A DNA stretch of 62,238 nt, from the NCBI GenBank assembly GCA_049522195.1, contig JBEKOB010000013.1, positions 1-62,238 of the forward strand. Reading direction: 5' to 3'. Of this stretch, positions 18,471-27,426 are shown piece after piece. The position numbers and the translations under genes are program-made. This DNA is from UBA9647 sp049522195. Its GTDB lineage: Bacteria; Bacteroidota; Ignavibacteria; UBA10030. The notes under the pieces are model-generated. The model worked only from the letters and a program-made list of their open reading frames with translations, had not been told where the DNA came from and searched no databases. The first letter of the stretch is position 1. The number at the start of each line of letters is the position of its first letter.

Positions 18471-19595
18471 ATGCTGTATTACCTCTTCACATATCTCGAC
18501 AGGAAGTTTCATATTCCCGGCTTCGGCTTGTTCCAGTACATCACATTTCGCGCCGGCCTGGCTGCAGTCACGGCATTGGTCATCGCATTCTGGCTCGGGC
18601 CAAAGATCATCCGGATGTTGCGCGATCACCAAATCGGCGAAGCTGCAAAACTGGAAGCACCAAAGAGCCACCTGAGCAAGGCAGGGACGCCAACCATGGG
18701 CGGCCTGATTGTTCTCGCTTCTCTGATCATACCCGCTCTTCTATGGAACGACCTGAAGAATGGGTACGTCCTTTTGATTCTGTTTGTGACTATTGTGCTC
18801 GGGGCTGTTGGGTTTTTCGATGATTACCTCAAGGTCGTGAAGAGGAAGCCGAAAGGATTGATCGCCCGATACAAGATTGTGGGACAGGTGGTTGTCGGGC
18901 TGGTCGTTGGGGGCGTCATCTATTTTTATCCTCAATGGATCGATGCGACCCTTGTTGCTTTGAAGTCGAAAACGACTGTCCCATTTTTCAAACATCTGGA
19001 ATTCGACCTCGGATTGTTCTACATCCCGATTGTCGTGTTCATCATTACATACACATCGAATGCAGTGAATCTGACCGATGGACTCGACGGCCTTGCGATA
19101 GGCACCGTCGGCATCGTAGGATTGACGCTTGCGATCATTGCATACGTATCCGGTCACGCGGAATGGAGCAAATACCTGACGATCCCGTTCCTGAGAGGAA
19201 ATGGCGAGCTGGCAATTTACTGTTCTGCGCTGGTAGGGGCGGCGCTCGGCTTCCTCTGGTTCAACTCCTATCCCGCCCAGGTATTCATGGGCGACACGGG
19301 ATCGCTTGCGCTCGGCGGCGTCATCGGTGCCATGTGCGTGCTCATGAAGAAAGAGCTTCTGCTGCCGACTCTGGGAGGCGTCTTCCTGATGGAAACGCTC
19401 TCGGTGATCATTCAGCGATACTATTTCAAGTATACGAAGAAGAAGTACGGAGAAGGGCGCCGGGTTTTCAAGATGGCGCCGATCCATCATCACTTCGAGC
19501 TGCTCGGCTGGCCCGAGCCGAAAATTGTGACGCGGTTCTACATCATCGCGATTCTGTTTATGATTTTGAGTCTGGCGACGTTCAAGGTTCGCTGA
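18471..19595 (+). CDS. mraY: Phospho-N-acetylmuramoyl-pentapeptide-transferase MraY
   Basis: 374 residues, about ten membrane helices. Contains the Asp pair DDYLKVVKRKPKGL near 116, NAVNLTDGLDGLAIG near 200, MGDTGSLALGG near 273 and a HHHFE motif (APIHHHFELLGWPE). It makes lipid I on the inner-membrane surface. Starts 11 bases after murF. Confidence 0.96.
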   Translation: MLYYLFTYLDRKFHIPGFGLFQYITFRAGLAAVTALVIAFWLGPKIIRMLRDHQIGEAAKLEAPKSHLSKAGTPTMGGLIVLASLIIPALLWNDLKNGYVLLILFVTIVLGAVGFFDDYLKVVKRKPKGLIARYKIVGQVVVGLVVGGVIYFYPQWIDATLVALKSKTTVPFFKHLEFDLGLFYIPIVVFIITYTSNAVNLTDGLDGLAIGTVGIVGLTLAIIAYVSGHAEWSKYLTIPFLRGNGELAIYCSALVGAALGFLWFNSYPAQVFMGDTGSLALGGVIGAMCVLMKKELLLPTLGGVFLMETLSVIIQRYYFKYTKKKYGEGRRVFKMAPIHHHFELLGWPEPKIVTRFYIIAILFMILSLATFKVR

Positions 19596-19617
19596 GAACA
19601 TCGATGTGGAGGGCACC

Positions 19618-19899
19618 ATGCAGGAGAATTTCACAGTTGGTTGGGGAACGCTCGCACTGATCAACGCGGCAATTGCACAATCCAAGAATCGAGGTGCGGC
19701 GACCTGGCTCTTCGCCTCGCTTTTCCTCGGGCCTGTTGCGACGGCGTTGCTGGTTCTGCTGCCAAAGTATGAAGCGACTGCCGAAGGCCTCGAGCGAGAA
19801 AAGAAAGTCGAAAAAGTGCCCGCGGTTGTCAATGTTGTGCTGGTTGTTCTCATAGTGCTCGCGATTCTGTTCGCTCTGGGCAGAAAGTACTGGGCGTAA
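19618..19899 (+). CDS. Small membrane protein inserted between mraY and murD
   Basis: 93 residues starting at an ATG 5 bases after GGAGG. Two hydrophobic segments: an N-terminal one with WGTLALINAAIA, KNRG, then WLFASLFLGPVATALLVLLP, a pattern of small two-helix membrane proteins; and VVNVVLVVLIVLAILFAL before the C-terminus. No named family recognised and no known dcw role. The tight packing suggests co-expression with wall synthesis genes. Confidence 0.75.
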   Translation: MQENFTVGWGTLALINAAIAQSKNRGAATWLFASLFLGPVATALLVLLPKYEATAEGLEREKKVEKVPAVVNVVLVVLIVLAILFALGRKYWA

Positions 19900-19945
19900 G
19901 AGTGTTTCCCGAAACGATCGAATCCAGATTGGATTATCGCCCCAT

Positions 19946-21301
19946 ATGGAAGTTTCACAGCTCCGGAACAGAAAGATCAGCGTCATTGGTGCCGCACGGA
20001 GCGGCATCGCTGTCGCAAGGTTGCTGTACAATGCAGGCGCCCTGGTTTTTGTCAGCGACAAGACCGGAGCGGAGAAGCTGCAGGCGGAAGCCCGGTCGTT
20101 GAGTGATCTCGGCATCGCGCACGAGCTGGGTGGACATTCTGAACGAGTCTATGATTGTTCTTTGATGGTGATCAGCCCGGGAGTACCGACAAATGCTCCC
20201 GTGGTGATTGAAGCCCGAAAACGCAGTATCGATGTCGTCAGCGAGGTAGAGGTCGCAAGCTGGTATTGCCGTTCCCCCATCGTCGCCATTACCGGATCGA
20301 ATGGCAAGACAACGACAACCACACTGATCGGGAGGATCCTCGGCGATGCAAAGAAAAAACATGCAGTTGCGGGCAACATTGGCACGGCATTCTCATCCGT
20401 CGTTCTGGAGCTGGATCCGGCAGCTACTGCAGTTCTGGAGATAAGCAGCTTCCAGCTTGACCACTGTGAGACGTTCCGGCCACGGATCTCGGCGATCATG
20501 AACATCACACAGAATCACATGGATCGCTACGATCACTCCATGGAGAAGTACGCAGAGGCGAAAGCGCGCATCTTCATGAACCAGGTTGGCGATGATGTCC
20601 TGCTCTACGATGCAGATGACGAGTGGACGACAAAGATTGTGCAGAAAGCCCGATGCAGACGCATCCCCTTCAGCATCCGGCAATCGCTTTCGGAAGGGGC
20701 ATTTGAAGAAGGTGGAAAACTTGTGACAGTGCTGGACGAAAAGCGGAGCGAGATCATCAGCGTGGACGACATTAGCATCAAGGGCCCTCACAACCTGTAC
20801 AATGCAATGGCCGCGTCGCTTGTTGGGCAGTTATCGGGCGTCGGCGCAGCGTCGATCAGGGCAACGCTCAAGAATTTCAAGGGAGTCGAGCATCGCCAGG
20901 AATTCGTCCGTGAGGTCAACGGCGTCCGCTTCTATAATGATTCCAAGGCGACAAGCGTTGACGCGGTCTGGTATGCACTCCAGGCATTCGATCGGCCGAT
21001 CGTATTGATGCTGGGGGGCAGAGACAAGGGAAATGACTACTCCAGGATTGCCGATTTGGTCCGGAAGAACGTTCGAGCCATCGTAGCGATGGGAGAATCG
21101 GCTGACAAAGTCGAAAAGGCCTTTTCCGGCATCAAGCCGCTACGACGTGCGACGTCGATCGACGAGGCCGTTCTTACAGCACAGAGCCTGGCTCAGGCGG
21201 GCGACGTGGTTCTGCTTTCCCCCGCGTGCGCATCGTTCGACTGGTTTGAGAACTACGAACAGCGTGGAAAAGTGTTCAAAGAACTTGTGAAGAATCTGTA
21301 G
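19946..21301 (+). CDS. murD: UDP-MurNAc-L-alanine--D-glutamate ligase
   Basis: 451 residues with ISPGVPTNAPV at the N-terminus, ATP loop ITGSNGKTTTTTL near 117, NITQNHMDRY, FYNDSKATSVDAV and a C-terminal LSPACASFDWFENYEQRG. It adds D-Glu to UDP-MurNAc-L-Ala in the cytoplasm. The last base of its TAG is the first of the ftsW GTG. Confidence 0.95.
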   Translation: MEVSQLRNRKISVIGAARSGIAVARLLYNAGALVFVSDKTGAEKLQAEARSLSDLGIAHELGGHSERVYDCSLMVISPGVPTNAPVVIEARKRSIDVVSEVEVASWYCRSPIVAITGSNGKTTTTTLIGRILGDAKKKHAVAGNIGTAFSSVVLELDPAATAVLEISSFQLDHCETFRPRISAIMNITQNHMDRYDHSMEKYAEAKARIFMNQVGDDVLLYDADDEWTTKIVQKARCRRIPFSIRQSLSEGAFEEGGKLVTVLDEKRSEIISVDDISIKGPHNLYNAMAASLVGQLSGVGAASIRATLKNFKGVEHRQEFVREVNGVRFYNDSKATSVDAVWYALQAFDRPIVLMLGGRDKGNDYSRIADLVRKNVRAIVAMGESADKVEKAFSGIKPLRRATSIDEAVLTAQSLAQAGDVVLLSPACASFDWFENYEQRGKVFKELVKNL

Positions 21302-22482
21302 TGAAACCGATGACCCGGTCCCAGCGCAACCATATCGATCTCGCGACGCTCGTCACCGTCCTGGTGCTGATGGTGCTCAGCCTTGGCGTCGTCTATAGCG
21401 CGTCATCAACCTGGGCAATGGAAAAGTTCGGAGAGAGCAACAGGCTGCTTAACCTGCATGCAATGAAGGTTCTTCTCGGAATGGTGGCCCTGTTCATAGG
21501 CATGACAATTGACTACAAGAAGTACAAGAAGCTGACGAAACCGGCAGTGATCTTGTCGATCGTGTTCTTGATGGTCACGCTTGTTCTCGGCGGTGAGGTG
21601 AAAGGAGCAACCCGGTGGCTGCGGTTTGGCGGTTTGGGTCTACAGCCGTCGGAGTTCGCAAAGTTCGCTCTCCTCTTCCACCTCTGCACACTTATCTCCA
21701 CAAAGGGGGACATGATCCGGGATTTCAAAAAAGGATTCTTGCCGATGATGGTCTGGGTGGGGAGCGTTGCGGGGCTTGTGCTGGTGCAGCCGAATTTCAG
21801 CACGGGATCGATGATTATTCTTATGAGTATCGTCATGCTCTTCATCAGCCGCGCACGATTTTCACACTTGCTCGGCACAATGGCTGCGGCCATACCGGTG
21901 TTAGTCGCCTTTGCGCTCACGCGTCCCCACGTCATGCAGCGCATTCACATGTTTATGGACGGAAGCTCGAGCGGCGGAAAAGTCGGCTATCAGCTGATGC
22001 AGGGAATCATCGGGTTCGGCAACGGCGGATTGTTCGGCGTCGGGCCGGGCCTCAGCAAACAACGTGATTTCTTTCTTCCCGAGTCGTTCGGTGATTTCGT
22101 TTTCTCAATCGTCGGGGAAGAATATGGCGTTATCGGAACGATTTTCTTCATGACGCTTTTTCTGATCATTATGCTTCGCGGCTTCAAGATCGCGAAGTTC
22201 GCACGCGACGATTTCGGCCGATTGCTTGCGATCGGTATCACGAGCGTCGTCACGTTGTATGCACTTGTCAATGCAGGCGTGACGCTGGGAATTCTCCCGA
22301 CGACCGGCCTGCCGATGCCGTTCGTGAGCTACGGCGGCTCATCATTGCTCTTTACATCGTTCGCTGTCGGCGTGTTGCTGAACATATCGGCCCAGACGGA
22401 CATGCATCCGCGTGCTGAAAAGGTGTCTGAGCAACCTTCACCGACACCGGCGATCGAAGACAAAACGGCAAAAGTGTATTGA
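21301..22482 (+). CDS. ftsW: Lipid II polymerase / division protein FtsW (SEDS)
   Basis: 393 residues, ten predicted helices, SEDS family. Signatures: VYSASSTWA, GLGLQPSEFAKFALLFHL, GPGLSKQRDFFLPESFGDFVFSIVGEE written in parts (GPGLSKQ, LPESFGDF, GEEYG), and PTTGLPMPFVSYGGSS. It polymerises lipid II at the septum with FtsI. Starts with GTG, overlapping the murD stop by one base. Confidence 0.94.
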   Translation: MKPMTRSQRNHIDLATLVTVLVLMVLSLGVVYSASSTWAMEKFGESNRLLNLHAMKVLLGMVALFIGMTIDYKKYKKLTKPAVILSIVFLMVTLVLGGEVKGATRWLRFGGLGLQPSEFAKFALLFHLCTLISTKGDMIRDFKKGFLPMMVWVGSVAGLVLVQPNFSTGSMIILMSIVMLFISRARFSHLLGTMAAAIPVLVAFALTRPHVMQRIHMFMDGSSSGGKVGYQLMQGIIGFGNGGLFGVGPGLSKQRDFFLPESFGDFVFSIVGEEYGVIGTIFFMTLFLIIMLRGFKIAKFARDDFGRLLAIGITSVVTLYALVNAGVTLGILPTTGLPMPFVSYGGSSLLFTSFAVGVLLNISAQTDMHPRAEKVSEQPSPTPAIEDKTAKVY

Positions 22483-22525
22483 CCTGAAGCGGCGGGATCG
22501 GTTCCGCCGTCTACAAGGAATCGAT

Positions 22526-23623
22526 TTGGGAAAACAAGCTCCAAACATTTTGCTCGCGGGCGGTGGAACGGGGGGACACCTCTTCCCTGCTCTTGCGATT
22601 GCAGACGAGATCAAGCGATTGGAGCCGGCTTCGAGGTTTCTGTTCCTTGGAACAAAAGGGAAGATCGAGGCGCGCGTCGTGCCGCAGCGCGGTTACCCAT
22701 TTCGAACGATTTGGATCAGCGGGTTTCACCGGAGATTGACAATCGATAATCTCCTGTTCCCGGTCAAAGTGATTGTTTCTCTTGTTCAGTCGCTCTTTGT
22801 CATACGTCAGTTTCGGCCGGATGTCGTCATCGGCACCGGCGGGTATGTATGCGGCCCGATCCTGTTCGTCGCATCGCTGCTCGGGATTCCGACAGTGATC
22901 CATGAGTCGAACAGCTATCCCGGCGTGACGACGAGGCTCCTGGCGAAAAGAGTAACCTCGGTTTTCATCGCATTCGATGCGGCACGTCGCTGGCTGAAGC
23001 GAACGGATCATGTTCGACTCGTCGGCACACCGACGAGGGAAATCCTCGGAACGATTTCGAAGGAAGAAGGAAGAACCTTCTTTCACGTTGCGACGGATAA
23101 AGAGACTCTGTTGGTGTTCGGCGGAAGCCTGGGAGCTGCATCGATCAACGATGCCGTCCTTGAGGCGATCCCGGAGCTTCTTGCAGCCGGCATGCAGCTC
23201 ATCTGGCAGACAGGACAAAGCGATTACGAGCGGGTGCAAAAGTCCTTGGGCAACAAAAACACAGGCTGGCTCGGTCCATTTATCGACAAGATGGAGTTTG
23301 CATTCGGAGCCGCTGATTTGGTTGTCTGCCGCTCCGGTGCAACAACACTTGCAGAATTAACCCGGGTTGGCAAACCGGCGATCGTCGTTCCGTATCCGTT
23401 TGCAGCAGGCGATCATCAGACACATAATGCACGGTCCCTGGCAGATGCCGGGGCGGCAGTGATGATTGCAGACAAGGACGTGCGAAAGAATCTGAAAGAG
23501 ACAGCGATCGGCCTGTTGAACGATCCGCAGCGATTGAATCAAATGGGCCACGCAAGTGCTCAACTGGGAAAACCAGAGGCTGGACGCGAAATCGCAACAG
23601 CTATTTTGAATATTATTCGATAG
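22526..23623 (+). CDS. murG: UDP-GlcNAc--lipid I transferase MurG
   Basis: 365 residues, GT28 fold: GGGTGGHLFPALAIADE near 10-26, VIGTGGYVCGP, VIHESNSYPG, LVFGGSLGA, CRSGATTLAELTR. Makes lipid II on the inner membrane. I start it at a TTG (22526) preceded by AAGGA; the frame stays open upstream into ftsW but that part is basic and unlike MurG. Confidence 0.94.
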   Translation: MGKQAPNILLAGGGTGGHLFPALAIADEIKRLEPASRFLFLGTKGKIEARVVPQRGYPFRTIWISGFHRRLTIDNLLFPVKVIVSLVQSLFVIRQFRPDVVIGTGGYVCGPILFVASLLGIPTVIHESNSYPGVTTRLLAKRVTSVFIAFDAARRWLKRTDHVRLVGTPTREILGTISKEEGRTFFHVATDKETLLVFGGSLGAASINDAVLEAIPELLAAGMQLIWQTGQSDYERVQKSLGNKNTGWLGPFIDKMEFAFGAADLVVCRSGATTLAELTRVGKPAIVVPYPFAAGDHQTHNARSLADAGAAVMIADKDVRKNLKETAIGLLNDPQRLNQMGHASAQLGKPEAGREIATAILNIIR

Positions 23624-23629
23624 GCATCC

Positions 23630-24130
23630 ATGGGACAAAAGGCATTCAAATATAAGCTCGATTTCTACTATCAGCAGGCCTTACTCTACCTGCTCGTCTT
23701 CCTGTTGTATGCAGGAATTAAGGGAAGCTTCTTTGAGAACCAGTTCTCGTTCGTTTTCAAGGATCCGCTTGTGTACATCATGATTTTCTTTGTCGTCATC
23801 GCACTTATTACCCTGATCCTGAATCTGACGCGCCACAGGATGCTGGTGATCACAGACGACCGGATGATCTTCCGCTCTCGCAATCGTGAGCGCGAGATCC
23901 TGATTTCCGACATCGAATGGATGCACATCGGCCGCGAGCGAATGGTCCAGACAGCAGGACATTTTCAGCTGGTCGTCTTCAAGATGAAAGGGCGCAAGCG
24001 TCTCTTCCGGATCCGTGTCGGACGTTATGAGCGGGACCGCGAGCTTGTCGCCGAAATGGAACACATCGCACAGCACGTTCCGAAGGGACGGCACCGGCGT
24101 TTCGGGATGAGGAGAAGAAAGACGCTGTAG
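23630..24130 (+). CDS. Membrane protein with PH-like C-terminal domain, inserted between murG and murC
   Basis: 166 residues. Two hydrophobic helices (ALLYLLVFLLYAGI; VYIMIFFVVIALITLIL), then a basic soluble part (TRHRMLVITDDRMIF, LISDIEWMHIGRE, LVVFKMKGRKRLFRI) that resembles bacterial PH-like (bPH_2-type) domains, then an Arg-rich tail. Starts 6 bases after murG. No known dcw function; unknown role at the membrane. Confidence 0.75.
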   Translation: MGQKAFKYKLDFYYQQALLYLLVFLLYAGIKGSFFENQFSFVFKDPLVYIMIFFVVIALITLILNLTRHRMLVITDDRMIFRSRNREREILISDIEWMHIGRERMVQTAGHFQLVVFKMKGRKRLFRIRVGRYERDRELVAEMEHIAQHVPKGRHRRFGMRRRKTL

Positions 24131-24139
24131 TCAACACTT

Positions 24140-24207
24140 GTTGGAATACAGAATGCAGAAGTCAGGAGTCAGAAGAAAGATTCTGGATTCTGACTTCTGA
24201 ATTCAAT
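24140..24207. repeat. Imperfect inverted repeat between the PH-like gene and murC
   Basis: CAGAAGTCAG (24154-24163) pairs with CTGACTTCTG (24190-24199), and flanking GAATACAGAA/TTCTGAATTC extend the pairing. Word-like GAAGTCAGGAGTCAG sequence of this type is common as a dispersed intergenic repeat. It is inside the dcw cluster and transcribed with it. Confidence 0.5.
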
Positions 24208-24223
24208 CTTGCACTAACTATAG

Positions 24224-25609
24224 ATGTTCATGTTTTCATCAATTAAAAAAATTCACTTCGTCGGCATTGGCGGCATCGGGATGAGCGGCATCGCAGAGAT
24301 CTTGCTTGATCAGAATTTCCGTGTGAGTGGCTCTGATCGCGGTCTCTCCGAAGTCACCGAACGGTTGCAGAAGCTTGGCGCGAATATCTTCGAGGGGCAT
24401 CGGGCAGAGAACGTTGCTGACGACGTCGATGCGTTGGTGTACTCCTCGGCTGTTTCTCTTGACAATCCCGAAGTGCTCGAAGCACAACGGCGCAAAATCC
24501 CCGTCATCCGCCGGGCGGAAATGCTCGCCGAAGTCATGCGGCTGAAGTACGGTATCGGCATTGCAGGGACGCACGGAAAAACGACAACGACATCGATGGT
24601 CAGCCTTGTGCTGATGGAGGGAGACCTCGACCCGACGGTCATCGTTGGCGGCAAGCTGAGCGGCCTTGGCGGAACCAATGCACGCCTCGGTCACGGTGAT
24701 TTCATCGTCGTGGAGGCGGATGAATTTGATCGGTCGTTCCTTTCGATCACACCAACGATTGCCGTGATGACGACGCTCGAGACAGATCATCTCGACTGTT
24801 ACCGGGACCTCGAGGACATCAAGGGGGCATTCATCCAGTTTGCTTCAAAGGTCCCATTCTACGGGTTTGTGGTTCTTTGTCTTGATGAACCGGCGTTGCT
24901 CGACATCTTGCCACAGCTCAGGAAAAAGAAGATTATCACGTACGGTCTCAATCCGCAAGCTGATGTTCAGGCCGTCGATATCCGTCACAAAGACAATACG
25001 TCGACGTTTATGGTTGTCCGTGACGGCGCCGACCTCGGTCAGATCACCATACAGGTCCCGGGGAATCACAATGTGCAGAACTCACTTGCAGCCATTGCTG
25101 TGGGCCTGCAGCTTGGGGTGCCATTCGAAAAGGTGCGAGCCGGCATTGAGAAGTTCTCAGGTGTGTACAGGCGCTGGGAAAAGAAAGGCGAAGTCAAGGG
25201 GATCACGCTGTATGACGACTATGCGCATCATCCGACAGAGTGCCGTGCGACGCTTGCGGGCGCAAAGGCAGGATGGCGCCGCCGCGTGGTCTGCGTGTTT
25301 CAGCCCCATTTGTACACACGCACACGCGATTTCTATGAGGAATTCGGCAAATCATTCCTTCTCTCGGATGTGTTGATAGTAACCGACGTCTACCCCGCGC
25401 GCGAAGAGGCAATCCAGGGTATCTCAGGAGAATTGATCGTCAACGCGGCAAAGCGTTTTGGACATAAGGATGCACAGTACGTCCCGGACAAGAAACAGGT
25501 TCCTGATCACCTCGCCTCCATCGTCAAGAGCGGCGATATCGTGATCACGATGGGTGCGGGAGATATCTGGAAGTTTGGTGAAGAGTTTTTAAGAAAAATG
25601 AAGAGCTAA
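24224..25609 (+). CDS. murC: UDP-N-acetylmuramate--L-alanine ligase
   Basis: 461 residues: GIGGIGMSGIAEIL at the N-terminus, YSSAV, ATP loop GIAGTHGKTTTTSM near 115, VEADEFDRSFL, YDDYAHHPTE, FQPHLYTRT. It adds the first L-Ala to UDP-MurNAc. ATGs at 24224 and 24230 are both possible starts. Confidence 0.95.
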   Translation: MFMFSSIKKIHFVGIGGIGMSGIAEILLDQNFRVSGSDRGLSEVTERLQKLGANIFEGHRAENVADDVDALVYSSAVSLDNPEVLEAQRRKIPVIRRAEMLAEVMRLKYGIGIAGTHGKTTTTSMVSLVLMEGDLDPTVIVGGKLSGLGGTNARLGHGDFIVVEADEFDRSFLSITPTIAVMTTLETDHLDCYRDLEDIKGAFIQFASKVPFYGFVVLCLDEPALLDILPQLRKKKIITYGLNPQADVQAVDIRHKDNTSTFMVVRDGADLGQITIQVPGNHNVQNSLAAIAVGLQLGVPFEKVRAGIEKFSGVYRRWEKKGEVKGITLYDDYAHHPTECRATLAGAKAGWRRRVVCVFQPHLYTRTRDFYEEFGKSFLLSDVLIVTDVYPAREEAIQGISGELIVNAAKRFGHKDAQYVPDKKQVPDHLASIVKSGDIVITMGAGDIWKFGEEFLRKMKS

Positions 25610-25689
25610 ATGGTTAATTGGTTAAAAGGTTAATTGGTGAGTAACTAACCAATGACCATTTAACCAATCACAGATTAACCGATCACACA
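25609..25689. repeat. Word-repeat hairpin between murC and murB
   Basis: The murC-murB gap consists of GGTTAATTGG-type words followed by their complements (left 25613-25637, right 25644-25668, e.g. GGTTAATTGGT against ACCAAT and TTAACCAAT), giving an imperfect transcript hairpin. Related words occur at 8433-8515 and 58785-58815. Confidence 0.55.
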
Positions 25690-25698
25690 AGAACCACC

Positions 25699-26616
25699 AT
25701 GGTTACACTGAGCGACATAAAGCAGTTCTTCCGCGGGTACATTGCCATCAACGAGCCGATGTCGAAGTACACATCGATGCGCGTCGGCGGACCGGCTGAC
25801 TACTATGTCGAGCCTGCAGATAAGCAGGACTTGGTCGAGATCGTAAAGTATTTTCAGAAGAACAACTATCCGTACCTGATGCTCGGGCGCGGAAGCAACA
25901 TGATCATCAGCGATGAAGGGATCCGAAGCGCGGCAATCAATCTTGAGTCGTCTCTCTCCAACGTGCAGATGCAGGGTCATCTGGTGGTAGCGGAAGCCGG
26001 AGCCCACTGGTCGAAATTTGTGGACTTCTGCATACAGCAGGAATTGGCCGGGGTCGAGATGCTTGCGGGAATTCCTGGGAGCGTCGGCGGCTGCATCGTG
26101 ATGAACGCGGGAGCCCACGGAGGTGAGACCGCAGATCACATTGTAGGGGTCGAAGTCTTTCGGGACGGACGCATTCAGAGTGTGAAAAAAGAACAGGCAA
26201 ATTTTTCGTACCGGCATTCTGGATTCGATAAGGACATCGTGCTGAGCGCTTCATTCCAACTGCCCAAGGGGGACAAAGAAGAGCTGATCAGGCGCAGGCG
26301 GGAGTACATCCTGAAGCGGAATACAACGCAACCGCTCACGCTCCCGAACTCCGGCAGTATGTTCAAGAACCCGCAGGGAACGTTTGCTGCGAAACTGATC
26401 GAACAGGCAGGTTTAAAGGGAAAGCGTGTCGGGAATGCACAGGTATCCGAGAAACACGCCAACTTCATTGTGAATCTTGGCGAGGCGAAGGCCTCAGACG
26501 TGGTGACACTTGTCGACCTCGCTCGACGCACGGTTCATCAAAACACCGGTGTTCTCCTGGAGCTTGAAGTAAAGCTTGTTGGATTTCCGGAAGAAGTAAG
26601 GCAGAAAGTCGCATGA
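25699..26616 (+). CDS. murB: UDP-N-acetylenolpyruvoylglucosamine reductase
   Basis: 305 residues, FAD-binding: YTSMRVGGPADYYVEP near 27-42, MLGRGSNMIISDEG, GIPGSVGGCIVMNAGAHGGE in parts, and the catalytic Ser segment PNSGSMFKNP near 217. Reduces UDP-GlcNAc-enolpyruvate to UDP-MurNAc with NADPH. Overlaps ftsQ by four bases. Confidence 0.95.
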   Translation: MVTLSDIKQFFRGYIAINEPMSKYTSMRVGGPADYYVEPADKQDLVEIVKYFQKNNYPYLMLGRGSNMIISDEGIRSAAINLESSLSNVQMQGHLVVAEAGAHWSKFVDFCIQQELAGVEMLAGIPGSVGGCIVMNAGAHGGETADHIVGVEVFRDGRIQSVKKEQANFSYRHSGFDKDIVLSASFQLPKGDKEELIRRRREYILKRNTTQPLTLPNSGSMFKNPQGTFAAKLIEQAGLKGKRVGNAQVSEKHANFIVNLGEAKASDVVTLVDLARRTVHQNTGVLLELEVKLVGFPEEVRQKVA

Positions 26617-27359
26617 GCGCAAGCAGAAAATTGAAATTTGGCTTCCTGGGACTGCTGGTGCTGGCGGTTGGACTCGTCGTCTTCGCGAATCTCTGGAAAT
26701 CAAACCTGAAAGTGAAGCGTGTCACGATCGAGGGGAATCGAATCGTCGAGACTGCGGAAATCATGCAGCTCATCAAGGTCCCCAAAAACACGCAGCTGCA
26801 GGACGTCGATCTGATGGCTGTCCGGCGCGACATCCTGAGTCACCATTTCATCAAGGATGCGGTGGTAGAGCGGGACTTACCCGCAACGCTGAAAGTAACA
26901 ATCAAGGAGCGTGTACCGCTTGCGATCATCAACAGCACAGAAATTTTGTATCTCGATGAGGATGGGGTTGTGCTCCCCCATTCCATGTCGAAGCAGCTGT
27001 TCGATCTGCCTGTGCTGACCGGAATGCCCGACGGAATCTCGCTCACTCCCGGCACGATAGTCAAGCATCCCGACATTCAGGAAGCGCTGCAGATATTGGC
27101 AACCTCAAGGCTGGTGAACAAGGAACTGTATCACGTGATCTCGGAAGTGCGCCTGCGAAATGGCGGCGACATTGTACTCTACGCAGCTGAATGGGGCGTA
27201 CCGATCATTTTCGGCCGTGGCGAGATCGCCAATAAGCTGGTCCGACTCGAATCGTTTTGGAATACCGTCGTCCGCGAACGCGGCTCTGATAATCTTCAGT
27301 ACGTCGACCTCCGGTTCGATGATCAGGTTGTCGTTCGATGGAACAAACAGAAAATCTAG
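26613..27359 (+). CDS. ftsQ: Cell division protein FtsQ/DivIB
   Basis: 248 residues: short cytoplasmic start, one membrane helix (FGFLGLLVLAVGLVVFANLW), POTRA domain (LKVKRVTIEGNRIVETAEI) and a beta domain. It links FtsL/FtsB to the rest of the divisome in the periplasm. Position before ftsA supports the call. Confidence 0.9.
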   Translation: MSASRKLKFGFLGLLVLAVGLVVFANLWKSNLKVKRVTIEGNRIVETAEIMQLIKVPKNTQLQDVDLMAVRRDILSHHFIKDAVVERDLPATLKVTIKERVPLAIINSTEILYLDEDGVVLPHSMSKQLFDLPVLTGMPDGISLTPGTIVKHPDIQEALQILATSRLVNKELYHVISEVRLRNGGDIVLYAAEWGVPIIFGRGEIANKLVRLESFWNTVVRERGSDNLQYVDLRFDDQVVVRWNKQKI

Positions 27360-27426
27360 ATATCAACATTCCCCGGGTGGGGATTGTTGGCCACTCCGTT
27401 CAGGATTGAAAGGAAAACATCGCTGT

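Noticed and set aside
18741..19958. A 405-codon minus-strand frame across mraY.
   Set aside because: Antisense to mraY, which has all catalytic motifs and fits the operon; the frame is a by-product of codon bias.
22412..22525. N-terminal extension of murG by 38 codons.
   Set aside because: It overlaps ftsW, is very basic and unlike MurG; a TTG with ribosome-binding site at 22526 gives the normal start.
27160..27426. N-terminal extension of ftsA by 89 codons.
   Set aside because: It overlaps the end of ftsQ in another frame, and FtsA proteins begin right at the actin-fold motif found after 27427.
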